Shown here: positions 23,251 to 31,638 of the stretch, piece by piece
Numbering within the stretch: the stretch's first letter is position 1
Layout of the letters: every line of letters begins with the position of its first letter
DNA from: Clostridium sp. CAG:448
GTDB lineage: Bacteria > Bacillota > Clostridia > Oscillospirales > CAG-272
Assembly (NCBI GenBank): GCA_000433415.1
Contig: FR890483.1
Coordinates: forward strand, 1-34,106
Reading direction: 5' to 3'
Length of the DNA stretch: 34,106 bases
Notes under the pieces: model-generated
The model's input: only the letters and a program-made list of their open reading frames with translations
What the model was told of the DNA's origin: nothing
Database searches by the model: none
Made by a program: the position numbers and the translations under genes

Positions 23251-24066
23251 TTACTCTTCCGCATCAAAGGATACGAGCGCTTTGAATACGGTTTTGGCGT
23301 TATTGTAATAATCTTCTTTGCTTGTACTCCCCAACACATACGGTTTCAAAAGACAAATCACCGTGTCTTCCGGAAGCACCTGCAGCTCCTTTGTGTACCG
23401 ATACAAATCGGTATCGCCGAGCCTGACTCCGTCCCCGCCAGGCAAAGTGCCTTTGGGCAGAGATTCACCGAAAAGATCGGAAAGAGCAACCAAACGGCTC
23501 CCCACCGTCTGACCGCTTTGATCGGGCCCCCCGTTCAGGTTGTCATAAATCCACGGGCTGACAAAGCAGACTGCAACCTCGCCGGAGCCGATCAGCGAAT
23601 TACAGGTATCGAATTGGGATTTATTATAGCTGACGTTGATCTCACGCCGGTTTCCGTTTTCGTCCTTGGTTCCGTTAATGGCGCGGATTTCTTCCTCCGA
23701 ATAAATCTCGTACCCGACTACGGACACCACGCGTTTTCCGTCGCCGTTCAGATCGCCCGGCATCAAACCGGCAACAATCTTTTCGATTGCCGCCCCCTCA
23801 CTCTCGGAAAGGTAATGCCCGCCTCCGTAGAGAATCATACAGTCATCTTTTTCCTTGGTCAGAATCTGCACCAACCCGATTACAAACACGACAACAAAGA
23901 ATGTAACAATGATGACCGTCCATTTATAGTGATACCAGAAATTGTCCAGCTTCCGTACCGCCGGACTGCTGTCCGCAATTTCCTGCTGCCCATCCAGCTT
24001 CTCGTCCGGAAGGTCCCAACGTTCATCCTCTTCACGCAGGCGCTCCCTGTCCTGATCCTTACGCAT
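23251..24066 (-). CDS. Membrane-anchored protein of unknown function
   Basis: 271 residues from ATG 24066, spaced 7 bases from GGAGG; a TTG two codons upstream would be too close to it. I do not recognise a family. The first ~40 residues are highly charged (RKDQDRERLREEDERWDLPDEKL). One membrane helix follows an aromatic/basic lead (DNFWYHYKW, helix about 50-70), and the remaining ~200 residues would be outside. That domain contains MILYGGGHYLSESEGAAIEKIV, a DLNGDGKR stretch resembling a calcium-binding loop, and several acidic/aromatic segments, ending in AEE. It sits after greA beyond a terminator, with no clear promoter of its own, so it may depend on read-through. Confidence 0.75.
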   Translation of the reverse strand: MRKDQDRERLREEDERWDLPDEKLDGQQEIADSSPAVRKLDNFWYHYKWTVIIVTFFVVVFVIGLVQILTKEKDDCMILYGGGHYLSESEGAAIEKIVAGLMPGDLNGDGKRVVSVVGYEIYSEEEIRAINGTKDENGNRREINVSYNKSQFDTCNSLIGSGEVAVCFVSPWIYDNLNGGPDQSGQTVGSRLVALSDLFGESLPKGTLPGGDGVRLGDTDLYRYTKELQVLPEDTVICLLKPYVLGSTSKEDYYNNAKTVFKALVSFDAEE

Positions 24067-24100
24067 GGTCAATCCTCCGCTTTTACAACAAAATTCCGAA

Positions 24101-24136
24101 AAATACGGATATCACATCGCTGTCATATCCGTATTT
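24101..24136 (-). terminator. Terminator of greA
   Basis: A perfect 12-bp stem, AAATACGGATAT with ATATCCGTATTT, loop of 12. The minus-strand transcript ends in a T run (TTTTT including stem Ts). Confidence 0.8.
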
Positions 24137-24167
24137 CTAACTTAGATGATTGGGAATGCTTTACAAA

Positions 24168-24668
24168 TTACGCCTCATGCGATTTGGAACGGATTACATC
24201 GCGGATTTCAAAGTGCAGTGTACCGTTCGGCACCTCAATGGTGATTGTTTCGCCCGCTCTGGAACCCATCAGTCCTTTCCCGATCGGGGACTGGTCGGAA
24301 ATGCGCATTTCCCGCGGGTTGGCTTCGTTGGAACCGACAATATTGTATTCCAACTCCTCGTCGTCTTCTACAATGTAAACTTTAACGGTGGAACCCAGAC
24401 TGACAACGCTGTTATCAATGCTCTCTTCGTCAATGATAACCGCATGGGCAATCAGTTCTTCCAACTCCTTGATGCGTGCTTCGGTCTTTGCCTGCTCATT
24501 GCGCGCCTCGTCGTATTCCGAGTTTTCGGAGAGGTCGCCGTAAGAACGTGCAACGGCAATCTGTTCCTTCACCTCTTCACGCTTTGTATATTTCAGGTAG
24601 TTCAGTTCGTTTTCCAGTTCCCGATACCCTTCCGGGGTATATAGGGTCTGCTTGGTTGTGTCCGCCAT
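24168..24668 (-). CDS. greA: Transcription elongation factor GreA
   Basis: GreA enters the RNA polymerase secondary channel and triggers cleavage of backtracked RNA. The 166 residues show an N-terminal antiparallel coiled coil (about 8-78) with the catalytic acidic tip GDLSENSEYDEA (44-55, acidic residues D45 and E48), then a C-terminal FKBP-like domain (VSLGSTVKVYIVEDDEELEYNIVGSNEANP, ISDQSPIGKGLMGSRAGETITIEVPNG). The usual tip residue A is S50, a mild change. ATG follows AAAGGAGAAACGAAC. It lies 49 bases after the S41 protease gene on the same strand and is probably co-transcribed with it. Confidence 0.97.
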   Translation of the reverse strand: MADTTKQTLYTPEGYRELENELNYLKYTKREEVKEQIAVARSYGDLSENSEYDEARNEQAKTEARIKELEELIAHAVIIDEESIDNSVVSLGSTVKVYIVEDDEELEYNIVGSNEANPREMRISDQSPIGKGLMGSRAGETITIEVPNGTLHFEIRDVIRSKSHEA

Positions 24669-24717
24669 GTTCGTTTCTCCTTTGGTGCTTTGCCGAATGA
24701 ATCGGTTTTGATTTTTA

Positions 24718-26211
24718 TTACTTCAGAATCTGAAGTGCCTTCTGCAACTGGTCATCCAGTTCGTCCGGCAGGACAAAAACATTGTATTTTAATGCTTCCT
24801 CACTCAATTCCACGGTTTCATCCGGCTCAATCCCGATGCCATGGTAAACATGATGGCTCTTGGAAAAATACATACGCGTCGTCAGTTTGAGCGCCCCGGG
24901 GATGCCGTAGCGTTCCAGTGTAAAGATGGACTGCATACAGCCTTTTCCGTATGTCTTTGTTCCGACGATCTTAGCAAGGTTGTAATCGCGCATGGTCTGC
25001 GTGAAAAGCTCTGCCGCGCTTGCGGTATTACCGTTTGTCAGCACAACACAGGGCGTTCCGCGGTATTTTCCGATGTCGGATTTCTTGACGCTGCATCCGG
25101 CATAATCCCCCGTCCCCGTATAGACCTTTACGAGATCCTTGGAACTGTTGCCGTATTTATCCTCCGTGGAAACCAGGAGGTCTCCCTCGCTTAAGAAAAA
25201 GCTGAGCACCGCTTCAATGGACTTCAGGTCACCGCCGGGGTTATTGCGGACATCAAACACAAAGTATTTGCATCCCTTTTCCTTCAGTTCATCCATGATC
25301 GCAGAAAACTGCGTGGGCGTTGTCAGGTCAAACTGCATAATGCGAACGACACCGACAGAGGAATCCGCATCCAACACGCGACCGGACACCGACTGTGTGG
25401 TAAAGTGTTCACGTACGATATTGAAGCTGACTTCCTCGTATTCGTCCTTTTCGTTCTTTCTTAAAACGGTGAACGAAGCAGTCGTTCCCGCCTTGCCGCG
25501 CAGCTTTGCCACCGCCTTGGTGTAGCCCGCCGCCTGCACAAGCACACGGTCCTCGCCCTCGCCGACATATGCAATGCAATCACCCACTTGTACACCGGCT
25601 TTGGCGGCAGGTGTGTTTTCGTACACGGCAATGATCTGCATTACGCCGTATTCCACACCGTTGATTTCCAAATTGGTGTAAATAACGCTGACACCGATTC
25701 CTTCCATGTCGCCGTTGTTTTCCGCACTCATCTCCGCAAATTCTTCGGCAGTGTAATACTCCGCATACAGGTCTCCTGTTGCTTCAACGTACGCTTTGAG
25801 CAGGGCGACACCAAGCGCTTCTTTGTCAATGTCATCGTAATCATAATACAACTCAGAAAACAGCGAATCCAAAGTGGCAAGCTGCTTGGATACTCCCGCA
25901 AGGTCCGTCGCGCCCGTATCACTGGTGCCTTGATTGTAAGAATCATTTTTGGCGTCAATCAGTTTTCTCTGGTAAACCTGGCTGCAAATTGACACCGTCA
26001 AAAGAACTGCAGCCACAAAAACCGCGACAACGGAAACCAGGAAGGAACGCATCGAAACGGTGCGTGTTTTCTTGGCAGGAACATAAACGTCCGGCTGCCC
26101 CTCCTGTTTTGCTGTATTGCCGTCCGGCTCGTTCTTTTTTTCTTCTTTTTCTTCCGGCTTCTCCGGCTGGTTATTTTCAGCGGAATTCCGGGAATCATCA
26201 AATTCGTTCAT
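24718..26211 (-). CDS. S41 C-terminal processing protease (CtpA/Prc type)
   Basis: 497 residues from ATG 26211, which has GAGGAG just upstream; an earlier in-frame TTG (26256) has none. The cytoplasmic N-terminus is long and charged (Glu/Lys/Asn-rich, about 1-50), a membrane helix spans about 56-77, and the rest is extracytoplasmic. A PDZ domain (about 155-265, MEGIGVSVIY, NTPAAKAGVQVGDCI) precedes the S41 core: VVRIMQFDLTTPTQF, FVFDVRNNPGGDL, the nucleophile in NGNTASAAEL (S398) and the general base in GTKTYGKG (K423). The Ser-Lys spacing of 25 is as in CtpB, so it should be active. Probable role: processing or removal of envelope proteins. It follows the CdaR-like gene after 128 bases. Confidence 0.93.
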   Translation of the reverse strand: MNEFDDSRNSAENNQPEKPEEKEEKKNEPDGNTAKQEGQPDVYVPAKKTRTVSMRSFLVSVVAVFVAAVLLTVSICSQVYQRKLIDAKNDSYNQGTSDTGATDLAGVSKQLATLDSLFSELYYDYDDIDKEALGVALLKAYVEATGDLYAEYYTAEEFAEMSAENNGDMEGIGVSVIYTNLEINGVEYGVMQIIAVYENTPAAKAGVQVGDCIAYVGEGEDRVLVQAAGYTKAVAKLRGKAGTTASFTVLRKNEKDEYEEVSFNIVREHFTTQSVSGRVLDADSSVGVVRIMQFDLTTPTQFSAIMDELKEKGCKYFVFDVRNNPGGDLKSIEAVLSFFLSEGDLLVSTEDKYGNSSKDLVKVYTGTGDYAGCSVKKSDIGKYRGTPCVVLTNGNTASAAELFTQTMRDYNLAKIVGTKTYGKGCMQSIFTLERYGIPGALKLTTRMYFSKSHHVYHGIGIEPDETVELSEEALKYNVFVLPDELDDQLQKALQILK

Positions 26212-26250
26212 TCGGCTCCTCTTCTCTTTCGTGCACAAATTCGCGCACCA

Positions 26251-26276
26251 TTGCAATTATATACATATATGTGCAA
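26251..26276. promoter_or_regulatory. Palindrome overlapping a possible promoter of the S41 gene
   Basis: An imperfect 26-base inverted repeat with perfect outer arms TTGCA/TGCAA and an inner TATA-rich core, 10 of 13 positions paired. On the minus strand it contains TATAAT (26261-26256), but the -35 region at standard spacing (TGTCTT) is poor. It could be an operator over a weak, activator-dependent promoter. Confidence 0.35.
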
Positions 26277-26339
26277 AAAAGACACATCTATGCATACGCA
26301 TCCTCTCCCGCGATGACGAATCCGTTGCTGTTGATTCAA

Positions 26340-27425
26340 TCAGTATTTTGAAGGCTTGGAATTCAGGTACTTTTTGACCATCAAAGCCACCTTGAACGTG
26401 ATGGCATGCTCAAACTCGCGCAGGTCAAGCCCTGTCAGTTTGCGGATTTTTTCCAAACGGTATACCAGCGTATTCCGGTGGACAAACAGCTTTCTCGAAG
26501 TTTCGGAAACGTTCAGGTTGTTTTCAAAGAAGCACTGAATGGTCATCAGTGTTTCACGGTCAAGAGATTCCAGGCTGCCTTTCTTGAACACTTCCTGCAG
26601 GAACATTTCGCACAGCGTGGTGGGCAACTGATAAATCAATCTGCCGATTCCGAGGTTCTCATAGCTGATGATGCTCTTTTCGGTTTCAAATACCTTGCCG
26701 ACTTCCAGTGCAACCTGCGCCTCTTTGTAAGCGCGCGCAAGATCTTTGATGTTATCGACGGCAGTAGAAATACCGATTGCAACCTTGGTGTAGAATTCGG
26801 TAGAGAGCGTGTCCGCAATATTGACCGCAATCTTTTCCAGTTCTTTCGTTTCCATACCGGGCTTGATGTCCTTGACCAGTACAACGTCATGCTCACCGAC
26901 GCTGATCACGTAATCTTTCGACTTGTCCGGGAACATATTCTGAAGCATCTCGTACGGCATCATTTCCGTCTTTCCGAAGAATTTAATCAGGAAGACGATA
27001 CGCGTTTCCTCTGTATTGAAATGAAGTTCCTTGGACTTGATATAGATATCACTGGGCAGAATGTTGTCAAGAATGATGTTTTTGATGAATGAGCCCTTGT
27101 CGTACTTTTCATCGTACAGATTCTTGATATTGGACAGCGAAATGGCAAGAACCTGGGTCATTTTCTCTGCCATTTTGTCCTCGCCTTCGATAAAGACAAC
27201 GTACTCTGCCTTTGAGCCGCCGGAAAGAGGACGGTAGGTATAACCGCCGGAAACAACCACTTCCGAGCTGTACGAAAGCTCCTCCTTGATTCCCTGTCTG
27301 GTTTCGCCGATCTTGACCAGCTCGGAGCAGGCAATCACATAGCCGTTTTCGTCGATCACGCCGATCACACGGTCGATCGCGTCCTTCATTTGATGGATCA
27401 CGCTTTGAAACAATCTGTTAGACAT
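26340..27425 (-). CDS. CdaR/PucR-type transcriptional regulator
   Basis: 361 residues. The C-terminus has the PucR/CdaR helix-turn-helix (residues 299-332: FFENNLNVSETSRKLFVHRNTLVYRLEKIRKLTG), followed by FEHAITFKVALMV as in the family. A middle region (about 200-285) resembles the GGDEF-like domain of CdaR proteins (VAIGISTAVDNIKDLARAYKEAQVALEVGK). The N-terminal ~100 residues (DAIDRVIGVIDENGYVIACSE) resemble the sensory domain of sugar-diacid regulators, a PAS-like ligand pocket. Such proteins activate uptake or breakdown of purines, sugar acids or diacids; no such target operon is adjacent, so the ligand is unknown. ATG follows GAGGATTAGGAAAT; promoter at 27489-27517. Confidence 0.88.
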   Translation of the reverse strand: MSNRLFQSVIHQMKDAIDRVIGVIDENGYVIACSELVKIGETRQGIKEELSYSSEVVVSGGYTYRPLSGGSKAEYVVFIEGEDKMAEKMTQVLAISLSNIKNLYDEKYDKGSFIKNIILDNILPSDIYIKSKELHFNTEETRIVFLIKFFGKTEMMPYEMLQNMFPDKSKDYVISVGEHDVVLVKDIKPGMETKELEKIAVNIADTLSTEFYTKVAIGISTAVDNIKDLARAYKEAQVALEVGKVFETEKSIISYENLGIGRLIYQLPTTLCEMFLQEVFKKGSLESLDRETLMTIQCFFENNLNVSETSRKLFVHRNTLVYRLEKIRKLTGLDLREFEHAITFKVALMVKKYLNSKPSKY

Positions 27426-27488
27426 ATTTCCTAATCCTCATTTCCTTAAATTTGCTTCGATTTTTTTTGATTGTTCAATCTGTTCTAT

Positions 27489-27517
27489 ATTATACCATGA
27501 CTTTTGTGGAAATTCAA
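27489..27517 (-). promoter_or_regulatory. Sigma-A promoter of the CdaR-like regulator
   Basis: TTGAAT (27517-27512), 17 bases, TATAAT (27494-27489), 63 bases before the ATG. Confidence 0.7.
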
Positions 27518-27595
27518 TAGGCTTTTCAATGTTTTCAATGAAAAAGCCAAAAATTTTTTTTGAATTTTTCACGACAAAATAGACATATGCAAATC

Positions 27596-28393
27596 TCACA
27601 AACCAGACAATTCAAAAGCGTAGCTAAGGACACTGAGTGCAAAGACGGGTGCCGTTTCCGTGCGGAGAATGCGTTTTCCAAGCCCTGTCGGAATTGCGCC
27701 GGCATTGCACGCCAGTTCCGCCTCTTTTGGAGAAAAACCGCCTTCACTGCCGATAATTACGGAAATATCGACTGTTTTCACCGCGGTTTCACCCCCGTTT
27801 TTCTTGAAAAAGAGCGTTTCACGGGCACCCGCAAGCACTTTGGCAATGGAAACAGTCCTCTGCCCCTCATAGCAAAAAATGCACAAATCCGCACCCGCAG
27901 CACGTTTGAGCATTTCGACGAACGTCACCGGAGGAAACACTTGCGGCAGTATACCGCGCCCACACTGTTTTGCAGCCTCCGTTGCAATTTTCTGACGCCG
28001 CTGCAGCTTCCGCGCTTCCGCTTCACCGTCATCGTGCCGCATGCGCACGACGCAATATTCACTTTCAAAAGGCGTGATGTCATAAACGCCGCATTCGACG
28101 GATTTTTGAATGATCATCTCCAATTTATCTCCCTTCGGAAGCCCCTGGTATAGGTGGATTCTGTAGGGCGGTTCCGACTCCGCTTGCCATGCGCCGCAGA
28201 TGCGGGCAATGACACAGTCCGGCAGAAAGCTCTCCAGTGCGCAGTCATACAGTATACCGTTCTGATCGGCAACCGTGATATGTTCCCCTGCCGCCATGCG
28301 CAGAGAACGGGAAATATGGTGTGCATCCTCACCGATGATTGTGATACAGCCCTCCGGTGAAAAGGAATCGGATGTGATAAAAAAACACGGCAT
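27596..28393 (-). CDS. rsmE: 16S rRNA (uracil(1498)-N3)-methyltransferase
   Basis: RsmE methylates U1498 of 16S rRNA in the 30S subunit using S-adenosylmethionine. The 265-residue protein has an N-terminal PUA-like domain (about 1-70; ITIIGEDAHHISRSLRM, GEHITVADQNG) and a SPOUT methyltransferase domain with a C-terminal trefoil knot: LPKGDKLEMIIQKSVECGVYDITPF, IGSEGGFSPKEAELA (about 214-228) and LGKRILRTETA (238-248). All three are diagnostic. Its ATG comes one base after the dxs stop, so it is translated from the dxs transcript. The AT-rich tract downstream (about 27540-27575) gives no convincing terminator. Confidence 0.95.
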   Translation of the reverse strand: MPCFFITSDSFSPEGCITIIGEDAHHISRSLRMAAGEHITVADQNGILYDCALESFLPDCVIARICGAWQAESEPPYRIHLYQGLPKGDKLEMIIQKSVECGVYDITPFESEYCVVRMRHDDGEAEARKLQRRQKIATEAAKQCGRGILPQVFPPVTFVEMLKRAAGADLCIFCYEGQRTVSIAKVLAGARETLFFKKNGGETAVKTVDISVIIGSEGGFSPKEAELACNAGAIPTGLGKRILRTETAPVFALSVLSYAFELSGL

Positions 28394-28394
28394 G

Positions 28395-30308
28395 TTACTT
28401 CTCCTCCTGTTTGTGCATCAGTTCTGACAGGGTGCGTGCCAAGGTCACGGCATCCAGTCCGAACAATTGCAAATAATTCTCTCCGGGTTCCGGTAACCGG
28501 TAAGGTTCTTTAATCGCGTGGATTGTATAAGCGCGGTTTTGCATCTGTTGTGCAGTGCGCATTGCATCCGCAAGATTCATGCAAAATCCGCCCGCATAAA
28601 TGCCCTCTTCCGCAAACAGAACCGGACACTTTTCGGAAGGCAGAAGTCCGCAGACGACTGCGGACAGCGACGCGTAATCCGTCAGTTTTTCGCAAAGAAT
28701 CACGCGGATTGCCGCCGGCTTCAAACGTTCAGCCGCTTCCAGTGCTTCGTCGCCGAGCATTCCGAGCGTGACAATCACACCGTCGCACCGCTCCCCGCCG
28801 CTTCGGATCACACAGGCATCGGAAATCACTGCTTCCGCCATACCGTCGTGTGCGGCATGACAGGCATTCGCAAGACGTTTTTTCTCTCCGCCGCCGGCAT
28901 AACGAACCGCACATGGCGCATCCAGGGAAAACGCCTCGTTCAACGCACGCCGCAATCCGTCGAAGGTGACAGGCATGTAAACACGGATTCCCGTAATCTG
29001 CGAAAAAAAGCCGAGGTCAAAGATGCCGTGGTGCGTGGTACCGTCGTGTGCATTCAATCCCGCGCGGTCAACACAGAATACAACCGGGAGATGCTGCAGA
29101 GCAACGTCATGCAGAATCTGATCGTAAGAACGCTGCAAAAAAGTAGAATAAACGGCGACAGCCGGACGTTTTCCCTCGGCAGCCAACCCTGCCGCAAAGG
29201 TGACGGCGTGTTCCTCAGCAATGCCGACATCAAAAAATCTTGCGGCATGCTTTTCCCGGAACGGAACCAGCCCCGTTCCCTCGCACATGGCTGCGGTGAT
29301 TGCACAGATACGCGAATCGCGGTCGGCAAGGTCGGTCAGCGTCCTTCCGAAAACGGAAGAAAATGTTTCGCAGGGCTTTTCCGGTGTCTGCCCGGGATAC
29401 ATGCTGTGATAAAGATTCGGACATTGCTCCGCCGGCAGATACCCCTTGCCTTTTTTGGTCTTCAAATGAATGACGACGCTCTCGTTTTGGTTCTTTGCCT
29501 CTCTGAGCAATGCCTCGACCGCGTTGTAGTCATTCCCATCGCACGGTCCGAGGTAATACAGTCCGAGATCCTCAAAATAGTTGCTGCCGTACAGCGCATT
29601 TTTCAGGGTCTGCTTGGTATCCACCAGAGCCGTATACAACCCATTGCCGACAAGCGGAATTCTTTGCACCGCCCGTGCGGTTGCGCGCTTGGTACGAATG
29701 TACCCCGGTGCACGTCGGATACGTGCCAAATTGGTAGCGAAACGTCCGATGTTTTTCGATATGGACATTTCGTTTTCATTGATTATAATAATGAGACGAA
29801 GATCGCGGTCGCAGTTGTTGAGTGCTTCGTGAATCATACCGCCGGTAAACGCACCGTCTCCGACCACGGCAACCGTGTAGGCATCGGATCCGGAAAGCTT
29901 GTCTGCCTGTGCAAAGCCGAGCGCTGCGGAAATCGAGGTGGAGCTGTGTCCGGCACCGAAGCAATCAAAGGGACTCTCGTCCCGTCTGGTAAAGCCCGAA
30001 ATTCCCCCGTTTTGTCTGAGGGTATCAAATTCCTGAAAACGCCCGGTCAGAAGCTTATGCACGTAACTCTGATGTCCGACATCCCAGATGATATGATCGT
30101 GCGGACAGCAAAAAACCCGGTGCAGCGCAAGTGTCAGCTCGACGACCCCGAGATTGGATGCAAGATGACCGCCGTTTTCACGTATCCGATCCACCAAATA
30201 CCGCCGGATTTCCGCCGCGAACGCCGGAATTTGCGCTTCCGGAAGCTTTTTCAATTGTTGCGGCGAATTCACTCGCCCGAGATAGCGATATTTTTCTGCA
30301 TTTTCCAT
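28395..30308 (-). CDS. dxs: 1-deoxy-D-xylulose-5-phosphate synthase
   Basis: First enzyme of the methylerythritol phosphate isoprenoid pathway: condenses pyruvate and glyceraldehyde 3-phosphate with thiamine diphosphate and Mg2+. The 637 residues from ATG 30308 match the usual 620-640. That start has GGAGG (30321-30317) 8 bases upstream and begins MENAEKYRYLGRVNSPQQLKKL-like, as in the family. Visible: GGHLASNLGVVELTLALHRVF (47-67), WDVGHQSYVHKLLTGR with H79, GAGHSSTSISAALG with H121, the ThDP motif GDGAFTGGMIHEALNN (150-165), a transketolase middle domain (IAEEHAVTFAAGLA, VAVYSTFLQRSYDQI, DRAGLNAHDGTTHHG) and the C-terminal domain. It diverges from the serine hydrolase gene; consensus promoter at 30343-30371. 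Confidence 0.97.
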   Translation of the reverse strand: MENAEKYRYLGRVNSPQQLKKLPEAQIPAFAAEIRRYLVDRIRENGGHLASNLGVVELTLALHRVFCCPHDHIIWDVGHQSYVHKLLTGRFQEFDTLRQNGGISGFTRRDESPFDCFGAGHSSTSISAALGFAQADKLSGSDAYTVAVVGDGAFTGGMIHEALNNCDRDLRLIIIINENEMSISKNIGRFATNLARIRRAPGYIRTKRATARAVQRIPLVGNGLYTALVDTKQTLKNALYGSNYFEDLGLYYLGPCDGNDYNAVEALLREAKNQNESVVIHLKTKKGKGYLPAEQCPNLYHSMYPGQTPEKPCETFSSVFGRTLTDLADRDSRICAITAAMCEGTGLVPFREKHAARFFDVGIAEEHAVTFAAGLAAEGKRPAVAVYSTFLQRSYDQILHDVALQHLPVVFCVDRAGLNAHDGTTHHGIFDLGFFSQITGIRVYMPVTFDGLRRALNEAFSLDAPCAVRYAGGGEKKRLANACHAAHDGMAEAVISDACVIRSGGERCDGVIVTLGMLGDEALEAAERLKPAAIRVILCEKLTDYASLSAVVCGLLPSEKCPVLFAEEGIYAGGFCMNLADAMRTAQQMQNRAYTIHAIKEPYRLPEPGENYLQLFGLDAVTLARTLSELMHKQEEK

Positions 30309-30342
30309 GCGATCTGCCTCCGGACCCAAACATATACACCCT

Positions 30343-30371
30343 ATTATACCACCCATGGCAGATTCTGTCAA
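30343..30371 (-). promoter_or_regulatory. Consensus sigma-A promoter of dxs-rsmE
   Basis: TTGACA (30371-30366), 17 bases, TATAAT (30348-30343): exact consensus, 34 bases before the dxs ATG. Confidence 0.85.
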
Positions 30372-30433
30372 GATTACAAACGCTTTTTGACACCGTGCTC
30401 CTCCGTGCTTTTGGGCGAATGTGCCGTTTCTCC

Positions 30434-30462
30434 TTGACTTCTTTTTACGGATGTGATATAAT
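30434..30462 (+). promoter_or_regulatory. Sigma-A promoter of the serine hydrolase gene
   Basis: TTGACT (30434-30439), 17 bases, TATAAT (30457-30462). The transcript would have a leader of about 70 bases before ATG 30542. Confidence 0.8.
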
Positions 30463-30541
30463 CGGACATGCTCCGGAGGCGATGTTATTGCAATCGACAG
30501 AAGAAATACTGCTATGTCTTCGGAAGAAAACGGAGGAGAGC

Positions 30542-31624
30542 ATGGAAAAGCAAAATCTTTTTTCAAGAACGGACGCACTGGTCAAAGAAGGAATCGAGAG
30601 CGGCGCATATCCGTGTGCGGTATATGCGGTCGGAATCGGCGACCGGGTGCTTGCGGATGGCGTTGCGGGAAACAGACAGATTTATCCGGAAAAAGAGCCG
30701 ATCACAAAAAACACGCTGTTTGATCTGGCATCCCTATCCAAGTTGGTTGCGACCACAATGGTCGCATTGCGGATGCTGGAAGAGGGGAAAATCCTCCTGA
30801 CCGACCCCCTTTCCCGTTACCTTCCCGACACCGGTGTGCGTGCCGATGTCACCGTATTTCAACTCATGACACATACATCCGGTATCACGCCTCATATTCC
30901 CCTTGCCGCACGCGCATCCTCTCCGGAGGACAGCGTCCGTGCCATTCTCGCGTCCGATCCTTTCTGCAAGCCGGGAGAACAGGTCTATTATTCCTGTATG
31001 GGGTACATTCTGCTGGGAAAAATTCTGGAAAAGGTCGGCGGCGAGCCGTTGGATCGGCTGGCTGAGCGCTACGTATTCCGCCCGCTTGACATGCTGCATA
31101 CCTGTTACAATCCGGACACACCGGACGTAGCGGCAACCGAATATTCCGCCGCACGCAATTGCTATATCAAGGGACGTGTGCACGACGAAAACGCATTCTT
31201 CCTGGGTGGAGTTTCCGCAAATGCAGGAGTATTCTCCGATCTGGCGGATATGGAAAAATTCGCCGCGATGATCTCCGGACGCGGGCGTACCGGAAAAGGA
31301 CTTTACCTCAATCCGCGCACCTTTGAAAAGGCGATTACCGATTATACGCCGGGTATGAATGAGCACCGCGGGTTGGGATTCCAACTGACCGCACCCATTA
31401 CCACCCTGACAGGCGATCTCTTTGCTCCGGGAAGTTACGGACACACCGGGTTTACCGGCACTTCCCTTTACTGCGACCGCGAAACCGGGCTTTGGGGCGT
31501 GCTTCTCACCAATGCGGTGCACTTCGGCAGAGAAAACAAAGGGGCGTACTTCCGTTACCGCCGCCTCTTTTATCAGGTCATGACGGATGAATATTTCCGT
31601 GCGGCGGATGCAGGTGACCTGTGA
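30542..31624 (+). CDS. Beta-lactamase-fold serine hydrolase (class C/esterase type)
   Basis: 360 residues from ATG 30542, chosen for the GGAGG 5 bases upstream (30532-30536). The fold of PF00144 (class C beta-lactamase, D-aminopeptidase, EstB-type esterases) is clear: S64-L-S-K67 in FDLASLSKLVATT, LMTHTSGI, Y150-S-C152 in YYSCMGYILLG at the Y-x-N position, and H301-T-G303 in GHTGFTGTSL for the third motif. H-T-G is normal for the esterase-like members, while Cys at the Asn place is unusual. No signal peptide is visible, so it is probably cytoplasmic; an antibiotic-resistance role is unlikely. The substrate is unknown. The RNHCP gene follows 14 bases later. Confidence 0.88.
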   Translation: MEKQNLFSRTDALVKEGIESGAYPCAVYAVGIGDRVLADGVAGNRQIYPEKEPITKNTLFDLASLSKLVATTMVALRMLEEGKILLTDPLSRYLPDTGVRADVTVFQLMTHTSGITPHIPLAARASSPEDSVRAILASDPFCKPGEQVYYSCMGYILLGKILEKVGGEPLDRLAERYVFRPLDMLHTCYNPDTPDVAATEYSAARNCYIKGRVHDENAFFLGGVSANAGVFSDLADMEKFAAMISGRGRTGKGLYLNPRTFEKAITDYTPGMNEHRGLGFQLTAPITTLTGDLFAPGSYGHTGFTGTSLYCDRETGLWGVLLTNAVHFGRENKGAYFRYRRLFYQVMTDEYFRAADAGDL

Positions 31625-31638
31625 GAAAAGGAGATGCT

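Noticed and set aside
22573..24378. Long open frame on the plus strand of about 600 codons
   Set aside because: It crosses three minus-strand features (EamA gene, unknown gene, greA) and their terminators; a reverse-frame shadow.
27536..27575. Terminator for rsmE in the AT-rich tract
   Set aside because: Only A/T self-complementarity (AAAAATT/AATTTTT) with no stable GC stem; not called.
28518..30437. Long open frame on the plus strand
   Set aside because: Antisense to dxs, with no family resemblance, and an odd composition typical of the reverse frame of a coding gene.
30542..31624. Antibiotic-resistance beta-lactamase
   Set aside because: The motifs (SLSK, Y-S-C, H-T-G) and lack of signal peptide fit the broad esterase/peptidase group; no evidence for beta-lactam hydrolysis.
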